From: Flavobacterium sp. YO12
GTDB lineage: Bacteria > Bacteroidota > Bacteroidia > Flavobacteriales > Flavobacteriaceae
Reading direction: 5' to 3'
DNA: 64,000 nucleotides
Assembly (NCBI RefSeq): GCF_004119495.1
Contig: NZ_NRQU01000009.1
Coordinates: 1-64,000, forward strand
The notes under the pieces are model-generated. The model saw only the letters and a program-made list of their open reading frames with translations. It was not told the DNA's origin and ran no database searches. The translations under genes and the position numbers were made by a program. Positions 23,621 through 32,396 of the stretch are shown here, one piece after another. Numbering within the stretch: the first letter of the stretch is position 1; each line of letters begins with the position of its first letter.

Positions 23621-24103
23621 ATGAAATCAATACTTAAAATCGCTCTTACAGGCGCTCTTATCTGCCTAATTTCATTTCAGGCAAACGCACAAACAAGCAA
23701 ATACAAATGCATGCTTCAAATGGCTAATTATATGGGCGAAGGAGCTTATATTGTGGTATCACTTGTTAATGCTAACGGCGACTACGAAAAAACTCTTTAT
23801 GTAATGGGAGACGATAAAAAATGGTATAAATCGTTAAAAGAATGGAATAAATTTCAAACTAAAAAAAACGAAGATATTAGTTCCAAAACAGGTGCTTCTG
23901 TAACTGGCGGAGATCGCAGCATAACAACAATAGAAATTGAAAACTCTAAGATAAACAAAGGTTACAAATTAAGATTTGAATCAGCTGTTGAAGATCAAAA
24001 ATACTTTGTAAGCGATCTTGAAATTCCTCTTACTACTGAAGGTTTAGCCGCAAAAACAGATGGTAAAGGGTATATCAGATACGTGAGACTGAATAAAATA
24101 TAA
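23621..24103 (+). CDS. DUF2271 protein with a flavinylation-like TGAS motif, exported
   Basis: The protein has 160 residues, with a signal peptide (about 1-23, ending NAQ). The mature region matches DUF2271: YKCMLQMANYMGEGAYIVV, LYVMGDDKKWYKSLKEW and the late KGYKLRFES...YIRYVRLNK. Residues 88-95, S-K-T-G-A-S-V-T, resemble the motif that ApbE modifies with FMN in NqrC/RnfG-type proteins ((S/T)GA(S/T)x(S/T)); Ser93 would be the acceptor. The next genes encode a PepSY-flavodoxin reductase and ApbE itself. I infer a periplasmic flavin electron carrier between the reductase and an iron acceptor. Confidence 0.8.
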   Translation: MKSILKIALTGALICLISFQANAQTSKYKCMLQMANYMGEGAYIVVSLVNANGDYEKTLYVMGDDKKWYKSLKEWNKFQTKKNEDISSKTGASVTGGDRSITTIEIENSKINKGYKLRFESAVEDQKYFVSDLEIPLTTEGLAAKTDGKGYIRYVRLNKI

Positions 24104-24106
24104 TTC

Positions 24107-24165
24107 AAGCAAGTAACTTGCTTAAAATTCAAGCTTTGTTAAGGTTCTAAACTTTGACAAAGCTT
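24107..24165 (+). other. Two small hairpins between DUF2271 and PepSY genes
   Basis: AAGCAAGT-A-ACTTGCTT (24107-24123) and AAGCTTTGT...ACAAAGCTT (arms 24131-24139 and 24157-24165). No T-run follows, so they look like mRNA processing or stability elements rather than terminators. Confidence 0.5.
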
Positions 24166-24200
24166 AAAACATTTGATTACATTTCAATAGATTACACTCA

Positions 24201-26384
24201 ATGACTCTTTCATTCTGGCGTTACGCACATTTGGCCTTAGCCCTATTTTCTTCGATATTTCTGCTTTTAGCTTCTGTGACAGGTACTATTCTTGCCGTTG
24301 ATGCTGTACAGGAAAAAACACTTCCGTACAAAGTCGAAAATTTTGATGTGATAACCTTAGAGCAAACGCTGCCGGCATTAAAAAAAACATATCCAGAAAT
24401 TACAGAATTAAGTGTCGATTATAATCAATTTGTAACGCTTCAGGCAATTGATGAAGATGGAAATGATATTAATGCTTATATAGACCCAAGAACAGGTAAA
24501 ACTTTAGGAACACCTGCAAAAAAAAGTGAATTTATTCAATGGATAACTGCTTTTCATCGTTCTTTAAACCTGCATGAAGCAGGGCGTTTTTTTGTTGGTG
24601 TTATTTCTTTTTTATTAGTCCTGATTTCTATTTCCGGTTTTGCTCTTGTTTTAAACAGACAAAGAGGAATTCGTAATTTTTTCTCCAAAGTCATTAAAGA
24701 ATACTTCGCGCAGTATTACCATGTGATTTTAGGGCGATTGACTTTAATTCCGATTTTGATTATAGCATTAACAGGGACTTATTTAACGCTTGAAAGATTC
24801 AACTTTTTCATGGGCGATAAAAAAGCCAAACCTGTAAAAACGGAACTTTCGGCAGAAGCTAAAAAAACTTCAATCTTTAAAAGCACACTTCTTTCAGATG
24901 TAAAGAAAATCGAATTTCCGTTTACTGATGATCCTGAAGAGTACTATATCATAGCATTAAAAAATAAAGAAATTGAAGTAAACCAAGTTACAGGAGCCAT
25001 AATTACAGAAAAACAGTCGCCAATTACTGCTCAATTTGCCGATTTGAGCCTTGATCTTCATACAGGGCGAATTAATGCTGTTTGGGCTGTAATATTAGCC
25101 ATTGCTTGTATTAATATTCTATTCTTTATTTATTCTGGTTTTGCGATTACTTTAAAACGCAGATCAAGCCGAATCAAAAACAAATTCAAAGCGCACGAAA
25201 GCAATTACATACTTTTAGTTGGTTCTGAAAACGGAAGTTCTTTTAGATTTGCAAATGCAATTCATAAACAATTAATAGATCAAGGACAAAAAGCTTTTAT
25301 TACAGAATTGAATAGTTTTTCGATTTATCCAAAAGCAGAACATATTATAGTTTTCTCTTCAACACATGGTTTAGGAGATCCGCCATCAAATGGAAATAAA
25401 TTTAAAGCCTTACTGCAAAAACAAAATCAAGAGCAAAAAATTAAGTTTTCAGTAGTTGGTTTTGGTTCTACTGCTTATCCTGATTTTTGCAAATTTGCTG
25501 TTGAAATCGATCAGCTTTTAGAAAATCAAAACTGGACAGAACGCGTTTTAGAAATGCAGACTGTAAATGATAAATCGGCTGTGGAATTTGTAAACTGGGC
25601 AAAATTATGGAGCGCCGAAACTGGAATTCCTTTAGCCACAACACCTTCTTTATACAATCATGTTCCAAAAGGTTTACAGAAATTAATGGTTTTAGATAAA
25701 ACCGCAATTTCTGAGGAAGAACATACTTTTCTTGTAACATTACGTGCTAATATGCGCGCCAAATTTAACTCTGGCGATTTATTAGCCATTTATCCTGCTA
25801 ATGACACACGAGAACGTCTCTACTCGATTGGAAATCATTCTGGAAACATACAATTAGTTGTAAAACTACATCCGCACGGATTGGGTTCTGGTTATCTTAA
25901 TGATCTTACTCCTGGAAATGTAATTAAAGCTAGAATTATAAATAATAAAGCTTTTCATTTTCCAACAAAAGCTCCAAAAGCGGCTTTAATATCAAACGGA
26001 ACTGGTATTGCTCCTTTTCTAGGAATGATTGAGCAAAACAAGAAAAAAACCGAAACACATTTGTATTGCGGTTTTAGAATGGAGACAGAAACTGTAACGG
26101 GTTACAAAAAGTTTACAGATGAAATGATTGGGAAACAAAAGCTGTCAAGTTTTCATTTGGCATTTTCACGAGAAGCAGAACATATTTATGTAATGGATCT
26201 TATAAAAAGAGATGCTGTATTTTTTGTAGATTTACTAAAACAAGGCGGCGTAATTATGATCTGTGGTTCACTTGCCATGCAAAAAGATGTTGAAACCATT
26301 CTTGATGAATTGTGTCTGGTAAATGGAACCAAAGATCTCCTGCATTATAAAAATAACGGACAAATATTAACGGATTGCTATTAG
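24201..26384 (+). CDS. PepSY-TM / flavodoxin / ferredoxin-reductase fusion, membrane flavin reductase
   Basis: The 727-residue protein joins three parts. Residues 1-330 are a PepSY-associated membrane module with helices at about 8-30, 125-150, 172-195 and 288-313 and periplasmic loops between. Residues 333-480 are a flavodoxin domain (LLVGSENGSSFRFANAI, VFSSTHGLGDPPSNG). Residues 490-727 are a sulfite-reductase-type FAD/NAD(P)H module (RERLYSIGN, NGTGIAPFLGMI, MICGSLAMQKDVE). The layout moves electrons from cytoplasmic NAD(P)H through FAD and FMN across the membrane. With ApbE and the DUF2271 protein beside it, the likely task is reduction of ferric iron or ferric siderophore in the periplasm. 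It may be annotated elsewhere as sulfite reductase flavoprotein, but the PepSY part argues against that role. Confidence 0.85.
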   Translation: MTLSFWRYAHLALALFSSIFLLLASVTGTILAVDAVQEKTLPYKVENFDVITLEQTLPALKKTYPEITELSVDYNQFVTLQAIDEDGNDINAYIDPRTGKTLGTPAKKSEFIQWITAFHRSLNLHEAGRFFVGVISFLLVLISISGFALVLNRQRGIRNFFSKVIKEYFAQYYHVILGRLTLIPILIIALTGTYLTLERFNFFMGDKKAKPVKTELSAEAKKTSIFKSTLLSDVKKIEFPFTDDPEEYYIIALKNKEIEVNQVTGAIITEKQSPITAQFADLSLDLHTGRINAVWAVILAIACINILFFIYSGFAITLKRRSSRIKNKFKAHESNYILLVGSENGSSFRFANAIHKQLIDQGQKAFITELNSFSIYPKAEHIIVFSSTHGLGDPPSNGNKFKALLQKQNQEQKIKFSVVGFGSTAYPDFCKFAVEIDQLLENQNWTERVLEMQTVNDKSAVEFVNWAKLWSAETGIPLATTPSLYNHVPKGLQKLMVLDKTAISEEEHTFLVTLRANMRAKFNSGDLLAIYPANDTRERLYSIGNHSGNIQLVVKLHPHGLGSGYLNDLTPGNVIKARIINNKAFHFPTKAPKAALISNGTGIAPFLGMIEQNKKKTETHLYCGFRMETETVTGYKKFTDEMIGKQKLSSFHLAFSREAEHIYVMDLIKRDAVFFVDLLKQGGVIMICGSLAMQKDVETILDELCLVNGTKDLLHYKNNGQILTDCY

Positions 26385-26449
26385 TTAATTGATAATTATA
26401 AATTGTTAATGGTTAATTTTCAAATCTTTATTTTCCAAATAGTCAGTAC

Positions 26450-26510
26450 AAATCCCAGAGGGGTGACATATTTTAATAATTAAAGATCGCTCCACTGGGG
26501 CTTTTATAAA
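26450..26510. repeat. Palindromic repeat family 3 (CCCAGAGG / CTGGGG type), short copy
   Basis: AATCCCAGAGGGGTGACATA pairs loosely with the downstream ATCGCTCCACTGGGGCTTTT. It is related to the copies at 33430-33551 and 48078-48197. Confidence 0.6.
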
Positions 26511-26533
26511 ATTTCTATCAAAAAAGATTTTTC

Positions 26534-27541
26534 ATGCTTAGAAAAAACGGGAACATTTATCTAATTCTTTCTCTCCTACTATTTAGTTTGTCTGCACATT
26601 CGCAGGTTTTGCGAAAAAGAACTACACTTCTTATGGGTGGTCGTTTTGATATCAGTATTGTTGCCAAAGATTCTCTAACTGCTGAAAAAAATATAACCGA
26701 AGTAATTGCTGAAATTACCCGAATTGAGAATTTAATCTCTGATTGGAAATCAACTTCGCAAGTTTCTGAAGTCAATCAAAATGCGGGAATAAAACCAATT
26801 AAAGTAGATCGGGAAGTTTTTGAACTAACACAAAGAGCAATCAAATTTTCTGAAATAACAAATGGCGGCTTTGACGTAAGTTTTGCTGCGATGGATAGAA
26901 TCTGGAAATTTGACGGATCGATGACAGAAATGCCTTCGGCGGATGCCATAAAAAAATCTGTAGAAAAAGTAGGTTACAAAAACATTATTCTAGACAGTGT
27001 GCAATCGACTATTTTTCTAAAACTAAAGGGAATGAAAATTGGTTTTGGCGCTTTAGGCGAAGGCTATGCAACTGATAAATGCCGTACAATGATGCTTGAA
27101 AAAGGCATTAAAGCCGGGATTATAAACGGTTCTGGTGATATGAGTACTTGGGGAAAACAACCTAATGGAGAAGACTGGAAAATAGGTATTACAAATCCGT
27201 TTAAACCTGAAAAACTTTTGGCAGTTGTGCCTTTAAATCAAGGTGCTGTAACCACTTCTGGCAGTTATGAAAAGTTTGTTGTTTTTAACGGCAAACGATA
27301 TTCTCATATTATAAATCCTGCGACTGGTTATCCTGTAACTGGATTATGCAGCGTTACAATCTTTGGCCCAAATGCAGAAACCGCAAATGGACTAAGCACT
27401 TCATTAATGGTATTAGGTCAAAAAGACGGTCTGCTCTTACTGCAAAAATTCCCAGAATACAGCTGCCTTATGATTACTGATAACGGAAAAGTGATCAAAT
27501 CGAAGAACTTCAATATTAAACATTTCAAGGCAAAACTTTAA
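26534..27541 (+). CDS. apbE: FAD:protein FMN transferase
   Basis: ApbE attaches FMN from FAD to Thr or Ser of exported proteins. The 335 residues start with a signal peptide (ends near SAHSQ). Family motifs are GGFDVSFAAMDRIW, FGALGEGYATDKC, IINGSGDMSTWGK, WKIGITNPF and TSGSYEKFVVFNG with SHIINPATGYPV, which include the FAD- and Mg-binding residues. It follows the PepSY reductase by 149 bp, where a repeat element lies. The most obvious local substrate is the DUF2271 protein with TGAS at 90-93. Confidence 0.93.
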   Translation: MLRKNGNIYLILSLLLFSLSAHSQVLRKRTTLLMGGRFDISIVAKDSLTAEKNITEVIAEITRIENLISDWKSTSQVSEVNQNAGIKPIKVDREVFELTQRAIKFSEITNGGFDVSFAAMDRIWKFDGSMTEMPSADAIKKSVEKVGYKNIILDSVQSTIFLKLKGMKIGFGALGEGYATDKCRTMMLEKGIKAGIINGSGDMSTWGKQPNGEDWKIGITNPFKPEKLLAVVPLNQGAVTTSGSYEKFVVFNGKRYSHIINPATGYPVTGLCSVTIFGPNAETANGLSTSLMVLGQKDGLLLLQKFPEYSCLMITDNGKVIKSKNFNIKHFKAKL

Positions 27542-27705
27542 TAATAGTCTCTAATTTTAAAGATTAAAATATTCGATTATTAATACTTTCTAAACTGTTT
27601 TCTCGTTTTATCTGTTTTATTTTACCACACAAAAAACAAGTAAAAAACTAACAACAAAGCACTTACAATTTACCCTAAGGCCTTTGTTTTCCCTGTTTTC
27701 CCAAC

Positions 27706-27768
27706 ATTAGAAATTCTAATTCTATTCTAATGATTTTCTAATGTAAATCTAATGATTTTCTAATTCGT
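27706..27768 (+). promoter_or_regulatory. Five TTCTAAT-type units at 11-bp spacing upstream of the TonB receptor
   Basis: Units start at 27714, 27725, 27736, 27747 (ATCTAAT) and 27758, exactly 11 bp apart, so they face the same side of the helix. The first forms a 15-bp palindrome with ATTAGAA at 27706-27712. Two 17-bp stretches (TCTAATGATTTTCTAAT at 27726 and 27748) are identical. It looks like an array bound side by side by a regulator. Confidence 0.6.
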
Positions 27769-27793
27769 TTATTTAGATTAAATTTAAATAAAC
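27767..27793 (+). promoter_or_regulatory. Palindrome before the -7 element of the TonB receptor gene, Fur-like candidate
   Basis: GTTTATTTA and TAAATAAAC form perfect 9-bp arms around GATTAAATT. It ends 4 bp before TAAGTTTG (27797-27804), the likely -7 element, so a protein bound here would block the promoter. AT-rich palindromes of this shape fit Fur-type repressors, but the identity is a guess. Confidence 0.45.
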
Positions 27794-27796
27794 TCA

Positions 27797-27804
27797 TAAG
27801 TTTG
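27797..27804 (+). promoter_or_regulatory. Predicted -7 element of the TonB receptor gene
   Basis: TAAGTTTG is a full match to TAnnTTTG, about 29 bp before the ATG at 27833. No clear -33 TTTG is at the usual distance, which would fit a promoter that needs an activator. Confidence 0.55.
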
Positions 27805-27832
27805 CTGCACAATTTATTTACTACACGCAGTT

Positions 27833-30238
27833 ATGAGGTTTATTTATTTTATCTTTTTAATGGTCACAATTACGGGATGGTCACAAACCGGTACTATTAC
27901 AGGAAAAGTAACATTTGGCAAACATGAAACAGCTCTTGGAGCAACAGTATTGGTTTCTGGCACACAAAAATTCGCTATTGTTGACAATGAGGGTAAATTT
28001 CAAATCAAAGGTCTTCCTTTTAAAAAATACACTTTAGAAGTTTCTTCACTAGAAGCAAATACAAAAATGATCGAAGTTCATTTGAATCATTCTTCACATC
28101 AAATTGCTATTACATTAGAGAAAAAAAATGATACTAAACATTTAGAAGAAGTTGTAATCACAAAAAAGACGGCTAAAAAAGAGATTATAGATAAAGGTTT
28201 TTCTGTTAATGTAATCGAAACGCAAGAGGCAGCAAAAAGAAACATTCAAACAAATGATTTATTAGCGCAATCAGTTGGTGTTCGTGTTCGACAAAACGGA
28301 GGTTTAGGCTCAAGTGTAAATTATAACCTAAACGGAATGACAGGTAATTCAATCCGAATATTTATTGATGGTATTCCAATTTCAACCTACGGTTCATCGT
28401 TTAGTTTAAACAGTATTCCTCCAGCATTAATTGAGCGTATTGAAGTTTACAAAGGTGTTGTTCCTGCATATTTGGCCGATGATGCTTTAGGCGGTGCAAT
28501 TAATGTAATACTAAAAAAAGGAGCTAAAAACACCCTAAACGCATCTATATCTTATGGTTCGTTTAATACGATTCAATCTAATTTTAACACTACTTATCGA
28601 GATAAAAATGGTTTTACTTTAAAAGGTTCCGGTTTTTATAATTACTCTGATAATGACTATGAAATTTGGGGGAAATTTGCCTACAACATTTTATCAAACG
28701 GACAAAAAACGCCTATTAAAGCAAAACGTTTTGAAGATGCTTATCGTTCTTACGGAGGTCGAATCGAAGCGGGTTTTACAAACGTTAATTGGGCAGATAC
28801 GTTCTTGATAGGTTTTAATACTTCTGATGATTATAATGAAATTCAGCACGGACAGGCGATGTCAAGACCTTATAAAGGTCGATTTACCGAGTCTGATGCC
28901 AAGGTTATAAGCATTAATTACAGTAAGAAAGATTTTCTTGTAAAAGGACTTGAGTTTACAGTTAATTCTGTTTTCAGTCAAAGAAACGAAGTACTGAGCG
29001 ATACAGTTAAATGGAATTACAACTGGTTTAATGAAAAAACATTGGGGCTTCGCGGTGAACCTATTTTATCACCTTACGGAGCACAACAAGGTGCACCTAC
29101 TATTTTGCATATCAACAGTAAAATTTTTAGTACCAGAGGTGGTTTAAATTATTCACTGAATGAGAATCATAAGTTTGTATTCAGTAGTATGCTTTACTCT
29201 TTTGAGCGAGACGATTATGACGAAATGAAATCTGAACTGGAAAGGAGTTTTCAGCAAAAACGAGACCTTGAAAAAAGCGTTTTATCATTGGCTTACGAAC
29301 TAGAAGCGTTTAATTCTCGATTAAGAACAAGCTTATTTGGAAAAAGATACAATCAAAAAACAGAACAAAGAACACCAGTAATAGTTAATACTGGAGAGCA
29401 GACCACTATTCAAGAAAAATTAGAAAAGAACAATACCACTTTTTACGGTTACGGATTAGCTTCATCTTATTTTATTCTCCCAAAAATGATGTTTAATTTA
29501 TCTGCAGAAAGAGCAATAAGACTTCCTTCAGAAGGTGAAATCTTTGGTAATCCTAGTGAAAATCAAACACCAAATAGTGGATTAAGACCAGAACAAAGTG
29601 ATAACTTAAATATAGGCTTACGATTTGGGCCGTATAAAATTAACAATCATAAATTTAGTTTTAACGGTTCTGGGTTTTGGAGAAATTCTAAAGATAAAAT
29701 TATACTTGCATTTAGTAATCGTGTAAATGAAGCCTTGCAGACATCTCCATTTGTAAATTTAGGAACAGCGCAATCATTGGGGTATGAATTTTCGGCTGAA
29801 TACTCTAATAATAACAGATTGTTTGTATCGATGAATATGTCGAAATTTAATTCACTGTATAAAACGAAATACGATGAGAAAGGACTGTTGTTAGAATACT
29901 ACAATCAGCAATTACCAAATGAGCCGTATTTCACTGTAAATGGTAATATTCAGTATAATTTTAAAGACATCCTGCAAAAAAATTCAGAATTAAATCTCTA
30001 TTACAATGCAGGCTATGTAGGTGCATTTTATACAACATGGCAAGAAAGTGAAAACGATCAGACACCAAATCAATTTCCGCAGGATTTAGGGATAACTTAT
30101 ACATTCCCAAACAAGAAATTTATAGCAAGTTTTGATGTCAAGAACATTACAAATGTTCAGGTCTACGACAACTTTGCTGTTCAAAAACCTGGAAGAGGTT
30201 TCTACTTAAAATTAAATTACACTCTCAATAAATTTTAG
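27833..30238 (+). CDS. TonB-dependent receptor, probably ferric siderophore
   Basis: The 801-residue outer-membrane receptor has a signal peptide (ends near WSQ), a carboxypeptidase-regulatory-like beta-sandwich (about 20-100: TGTITGKVTFGKHETALGAT), a plug (about 120-225: VGVRVRQNGGLGSSVNYNLN, RIFIDGIPIS, YKGVVPAYLADDALGGAINV) and a 22-strand barrel. It is followed 30 bp later by a DUF4374 lipoprotein, not by SusD, so it is not a glycan receptor. Nearby PepSY reductase and ApbE genes suggest iron uptake with reductive release. From memory, the XusABC siderophore system of Bacteroides has the same kinds of parts: receptor, lipoprotein and PepSY protein. Confidence 0.85.
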   Translation: MRFIYFIFLMVTITGWSQTGTITGKVTFGKHETALGATVLVSGTQKFAIVDNEGKFQIKGLPFKKYTLEVSSLEANTKMIEVHLNHSSHQIAITLEKKNDTKHLEEVVITKKTAKKEIIDKGFSVNVIETQEAAKRNIQTNDLLAQSVGVRVRQNGGLGSSVNYNLNGMTGNSIRIFIDGIPISTYGSSFSLNSIPPALIERIEVYKGVVPAYLADDALGGAINVILKKGAKNTLNASISYGSFNTIQSNFNTTYRDKNGFTLKGSGFYNYSDNDYEIWGKFAYNILSNGQKTPIKAKRFEDAYRSYGGRIEAGFTNVNWADTFLIGFNTSDDYNEIQHGQAMSRPYKGRFTESDAKVISINYSKKDFLVKGLEFTVNSVFSQRNEVLSDTVKWNYNWFNEKTLGLRGEPILSPYGAQQGAPTILHINSKIFSTRGGLNYSLNENHKFVFSSMLYSFERDDYDEMKSELERSFQQKRDLEKSVLSLAYELEAFNSRLRTSLFGKRYNQKTEQRTPVIVNTGEQTTIQEKLEKNNTTFYGYGLASSYFILPKMMFNLSAERAIRLPSEGEIFGNPSENQTPNSGLRPEQSDNLNIGLRFGPYKINNHKFSFNGSGFWRNSKDKIILAFSNRVNEALQTSPFVNLGTAQSLGYEFSAEYSNNNRLFVSMNMSKFNSLYKTKYDEKGLLLEYYNQQLPNEPYFTVNGNIQYNFKDILQKNSELNLYYNAGYVGAFYTTWQESENDQTPNQFPQDLGITYTFPNKKFIASFDVKNITNVQVYDNFAVQKPGRGFYLKLNYTLNKF

Positions 30239-30268
30239 TAAATAATTAATTTTTTAATACACATAGAT

Positions 30269-31603
30269 ATGAAAAAAAGTACATTTAAACTACTTGCATG
30301 TGGATTGGTTTTAACCACATTTGCCCTTACTACAAGCTGCAGCAGTGATGATAATAAAGAGGAACCATCTGTATTGCCTCCAGTTACTGAAAACCGATGG
30401 ATCACGGTTGCAGGAGCTTTAATGCAAACGAATCCTGGAGATGGAAACGGTGGTACAAGAGTTTTTTCTGTTAGCAAAGAAGATGCTAAAAACCCAAACA
30501 TTTCTATTAATGCTTTTGATAATGGTGAGCCTGTACAATCAACAAGAACAGCTCGTTTACAATCGTCTGTAGATGGAAGCACACTATTTAATATTACCTA
30601 TACTGGTGCTAATGGTGGTGAATTCATGACTTACAAAGTTAATGGAGGAAAAAGCTTTACACAATCAGGAACAACAGTAAATATCTCTCAATATGCAGGA
30701 ACATCTCCTAGATGGGTAAAACTTTTTGACGGCGATAAAACTGGTGTAGCAGTAAACGTAACTACTCCTACAGTTGTTACACAAACAGATGGAAAAACAT
30801 ATAAATATACAAGAGGTTCTGCAACCGTTTTAAGCCTTGATTTACAAAAGTTCTTAATTTCTGATTACAGACAATATGAAATTGCATTAACTGCAGCTGA
30901 AGAAGCTTTAGGTCACCATATTTTCCGTTTAGATGCACCAACATTAAACAAAGCAGGAAACAAATTAATCATTGGAACTTGGATGCGTAAAACGAATCCT
31001 TCTACAGGATTGATCGAAAGTGATTTTGAGCGTTTAGGATCTAAATCTGTTGTTGTTGACTATCCTTCATTACAAAACCCTAAAGTAATTACTTCGACAG
31101 TTGGTTTTGGAGATACAAGCGGATACAGAAGTTTCAACAGTTTTGTAGCAAATGATGGAAACATCTATCAAGCAACTCAAAGAGATACTAAAAAAGGTTC
31201 TTATATTTTAAAAATCAACCAAAGCAATGAATACGATAACTCTTATGTTTTCAGTTTAGATACTGCCCTTGGAGTTAAAGGTTCTTATATTGATGCATGG
31301 AGATATGTAGGAAACGGAATTGCTTACGCAGTTTATACTTACGAAGGTACGAACCAAGGTTATGTAGCAAGAATTGATCTTAATGCAAAAACAGCTAAAC
31401 TAGTTGAAGGTATTGCTTATGATACAGCTTTAGATTTTGGTCAATACCAAGGTTTTGTAGTTGACGGAAACGATTTATACATTGCAGTTACACCAGTTGG
31501 TAAAGATGGAAACATTTACATTATCAATGCTGCAACTGGCGCTGTTACCAAAGGTGCTAAATTGGTTAACAAACCAGGAAACCACTACATTGGTGTTTTC
31601 TAA
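30269..31603 (+). CDS. DUF4374 surface lipoprotein, partner of the TonB receptor
   Basis: The 444-residue protein has a lipoprotein signal (lipobox TTSC, then SSDDNKEE, the acidic stretch that often marks surface export in Bacteroidota). The remainder looks like a beta-propeller with repeated units such as RWITVAGALMQTNPGDGNGG and DGNIYQATQRDTKKGSYILK, and matches the DUF4374 family as I recall it. It lies 30 bp after the receptor and before a strong terminator. Such lipoproteins probably bind ferric siderophores and hand them to the receptor. The start ATG at 30269 is well placed for the signal. Confidence 0.8.
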   Translation: MKKSTFKLLACGLVLTTFALTTSCSSDDNKEEPSVLPPVTENRWITVAGALMQTNPGDGNGGTRVFSVSKEDAKNPNISINAFDNGEPVQSTRTARLQSSVDGSTLFNITYTGANGGEFMTYKVNGGKSFTQSGTTVNISQYAGTSPRWVKLFDGDKTGVAVNVTTPTVVTQTDGKTYKYTRGSATVLSLDLQKFLISDYRQYEIALTAAEEALGHHIFRLDAPTLNKAGNKLIIGTWMRKTNPSTGLIESDFERLGSKSVVVDYPSLQNPKVITSTVGFGDTSGYRSFNSFVANDGNIYQATQRDTKKGSYILKINQSNEYDNSYVFSLDTALGVKGSYIDAWRYVGNGIAYAVYTYEGTNQGYVARIDLNAKTAKLVEGIAYDTALDFGQYQGFVVDGNDLYIAVTPVGKDGNIYIINAATGAVTKGAKLVNKPGNHYIGVF

Positions 31604-31654
31604 GAACGATAACTTGAGTTATAGCGATAATTCTTGATTTTTTTTTAAATGGTA

Positions 31655-31690
31655 AATATTCCGCTCCTATTTTGGGGCGGAATATTTTTT
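31655..31690 (+). terminator. Terminator of the TonB receptor / DUF4374 operon
   Basis: AATATTCCGC and GCGGAATATT form a 10-bp perfect stem, extended inward by TCC/GGG, and run into seven Ts. Confidence 0.9.
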
Positions 31691-31775
31691 TATACAAGAA
31701 TTTGATTTGAATATTTTTGCTTGAAGAAGATAACATTAATTCATTACTTTTACTTTAAGACGTTAAAATCTAGAC

Positions 31776-32396
31776 ATGAAAAAACCAATTCTTCACATAG
31801 TGCTCATTTTTGTTTTTTGCAGCTGTCAAAACAAAAATGAGAAAACCAGCATCGCTTCTGAGCAAATTAAAGATATCAATGAAATTGTAGAAGCAATTAT
31901 AATTCAGGATAGTTTAGATGTTTTTTCCAAAAGTGAAGATTCTATAATGTTTTGCAGTGAACTTAGAAAGCTTAACATATCGATTCCTCACAAAAAAAAC
32001 AGCAAAGATTTTATAGCACTCCCTCCCCTTTCTGGCGGTATATATATTACTCAATTAATACCTAGTAAAATAAAAGGGCAAACTTTTTTCTCATCTAAAG
32101 ATTCTTTGTATCTGTTAGAACAAAATTCAAATCCAGATAAACTAAAAATTGGAAAATCTATTGTTGAAAAATTAAATACAACTACAATTGAAAAAACCAA
32201 AATTAGACGTAAAAACAGGCAACGATCAAGATTTTATGAAATGACAATACCTATTTTCTCTTCTGACAAACAAAATGCATATGTCGAATTAGATTACGAA
32301 TGTGGTGGTTTATGCGGAAGTGGACAAGCCATATATTTGAAAAAAATAAACGGAAAATGGAAAATAATTGTACAATGGCAAAATTGGATAAGTTAG
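31776..32396 (+). CDS. Lipoprotein of unknown function
   Basis: The 206-residue protein has a clear lipoprotein signal (lipobox FCSC at about 15-18). The remainder is mixed alpha/beta with no family I recognise. Near the C-terminus YVELDYECGGLCGSGQAIYL and NGKWKIIVQWQNW resemble short beta-hairpins seen in small secreted Bacteroidota proteins. It stands alone after the DUF4374 terminator and converges on the beta-galactosidase remnant, with their stop codons overlapping at 32393-32396. Confidence 0.7.
   Translation: MKKPILHIVLIFVFCSCQNKNEKTSIASEQIKDINEIVEAIIIQDSLDVFSKSEDSIMFCSELRKLNISIPHKKNSKDFIALPPLSGGIYITQLIPSKIKGQTFFSSKDSLYLLEQNSNPDKLKIGKSIVEKLNTTTIEKTKIRRKNRQRSRFYEMTIPIFSSDKQNAYVELDYECGGLCGSGQAIYLKKINGKWKIIVQWQNWIS

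Noticed and set aside
24201..26384. Sulfite reductase flavoprotein subunit for sulfur assimilation
   Set aside because: The PepSY membrane module and the ApbE/DUF2271/TonB neighbours point to a membrane flavin reductase; no sulfite reductase haemoprotein gene is near.
27706..27768. CRISPR-like repeats
   Set aside because: The units are 7 bp with 4-bp gaps, far shorter than CRISPR repeats and spacers, and no cas genes are near.
27833..31603. SusC/SusD glycan importer pair
   Set aside because: The lipoprotein is a DUF4374-type beta-propeller, not a helical SusD, and the receptor sits with redox and iron-type genes.
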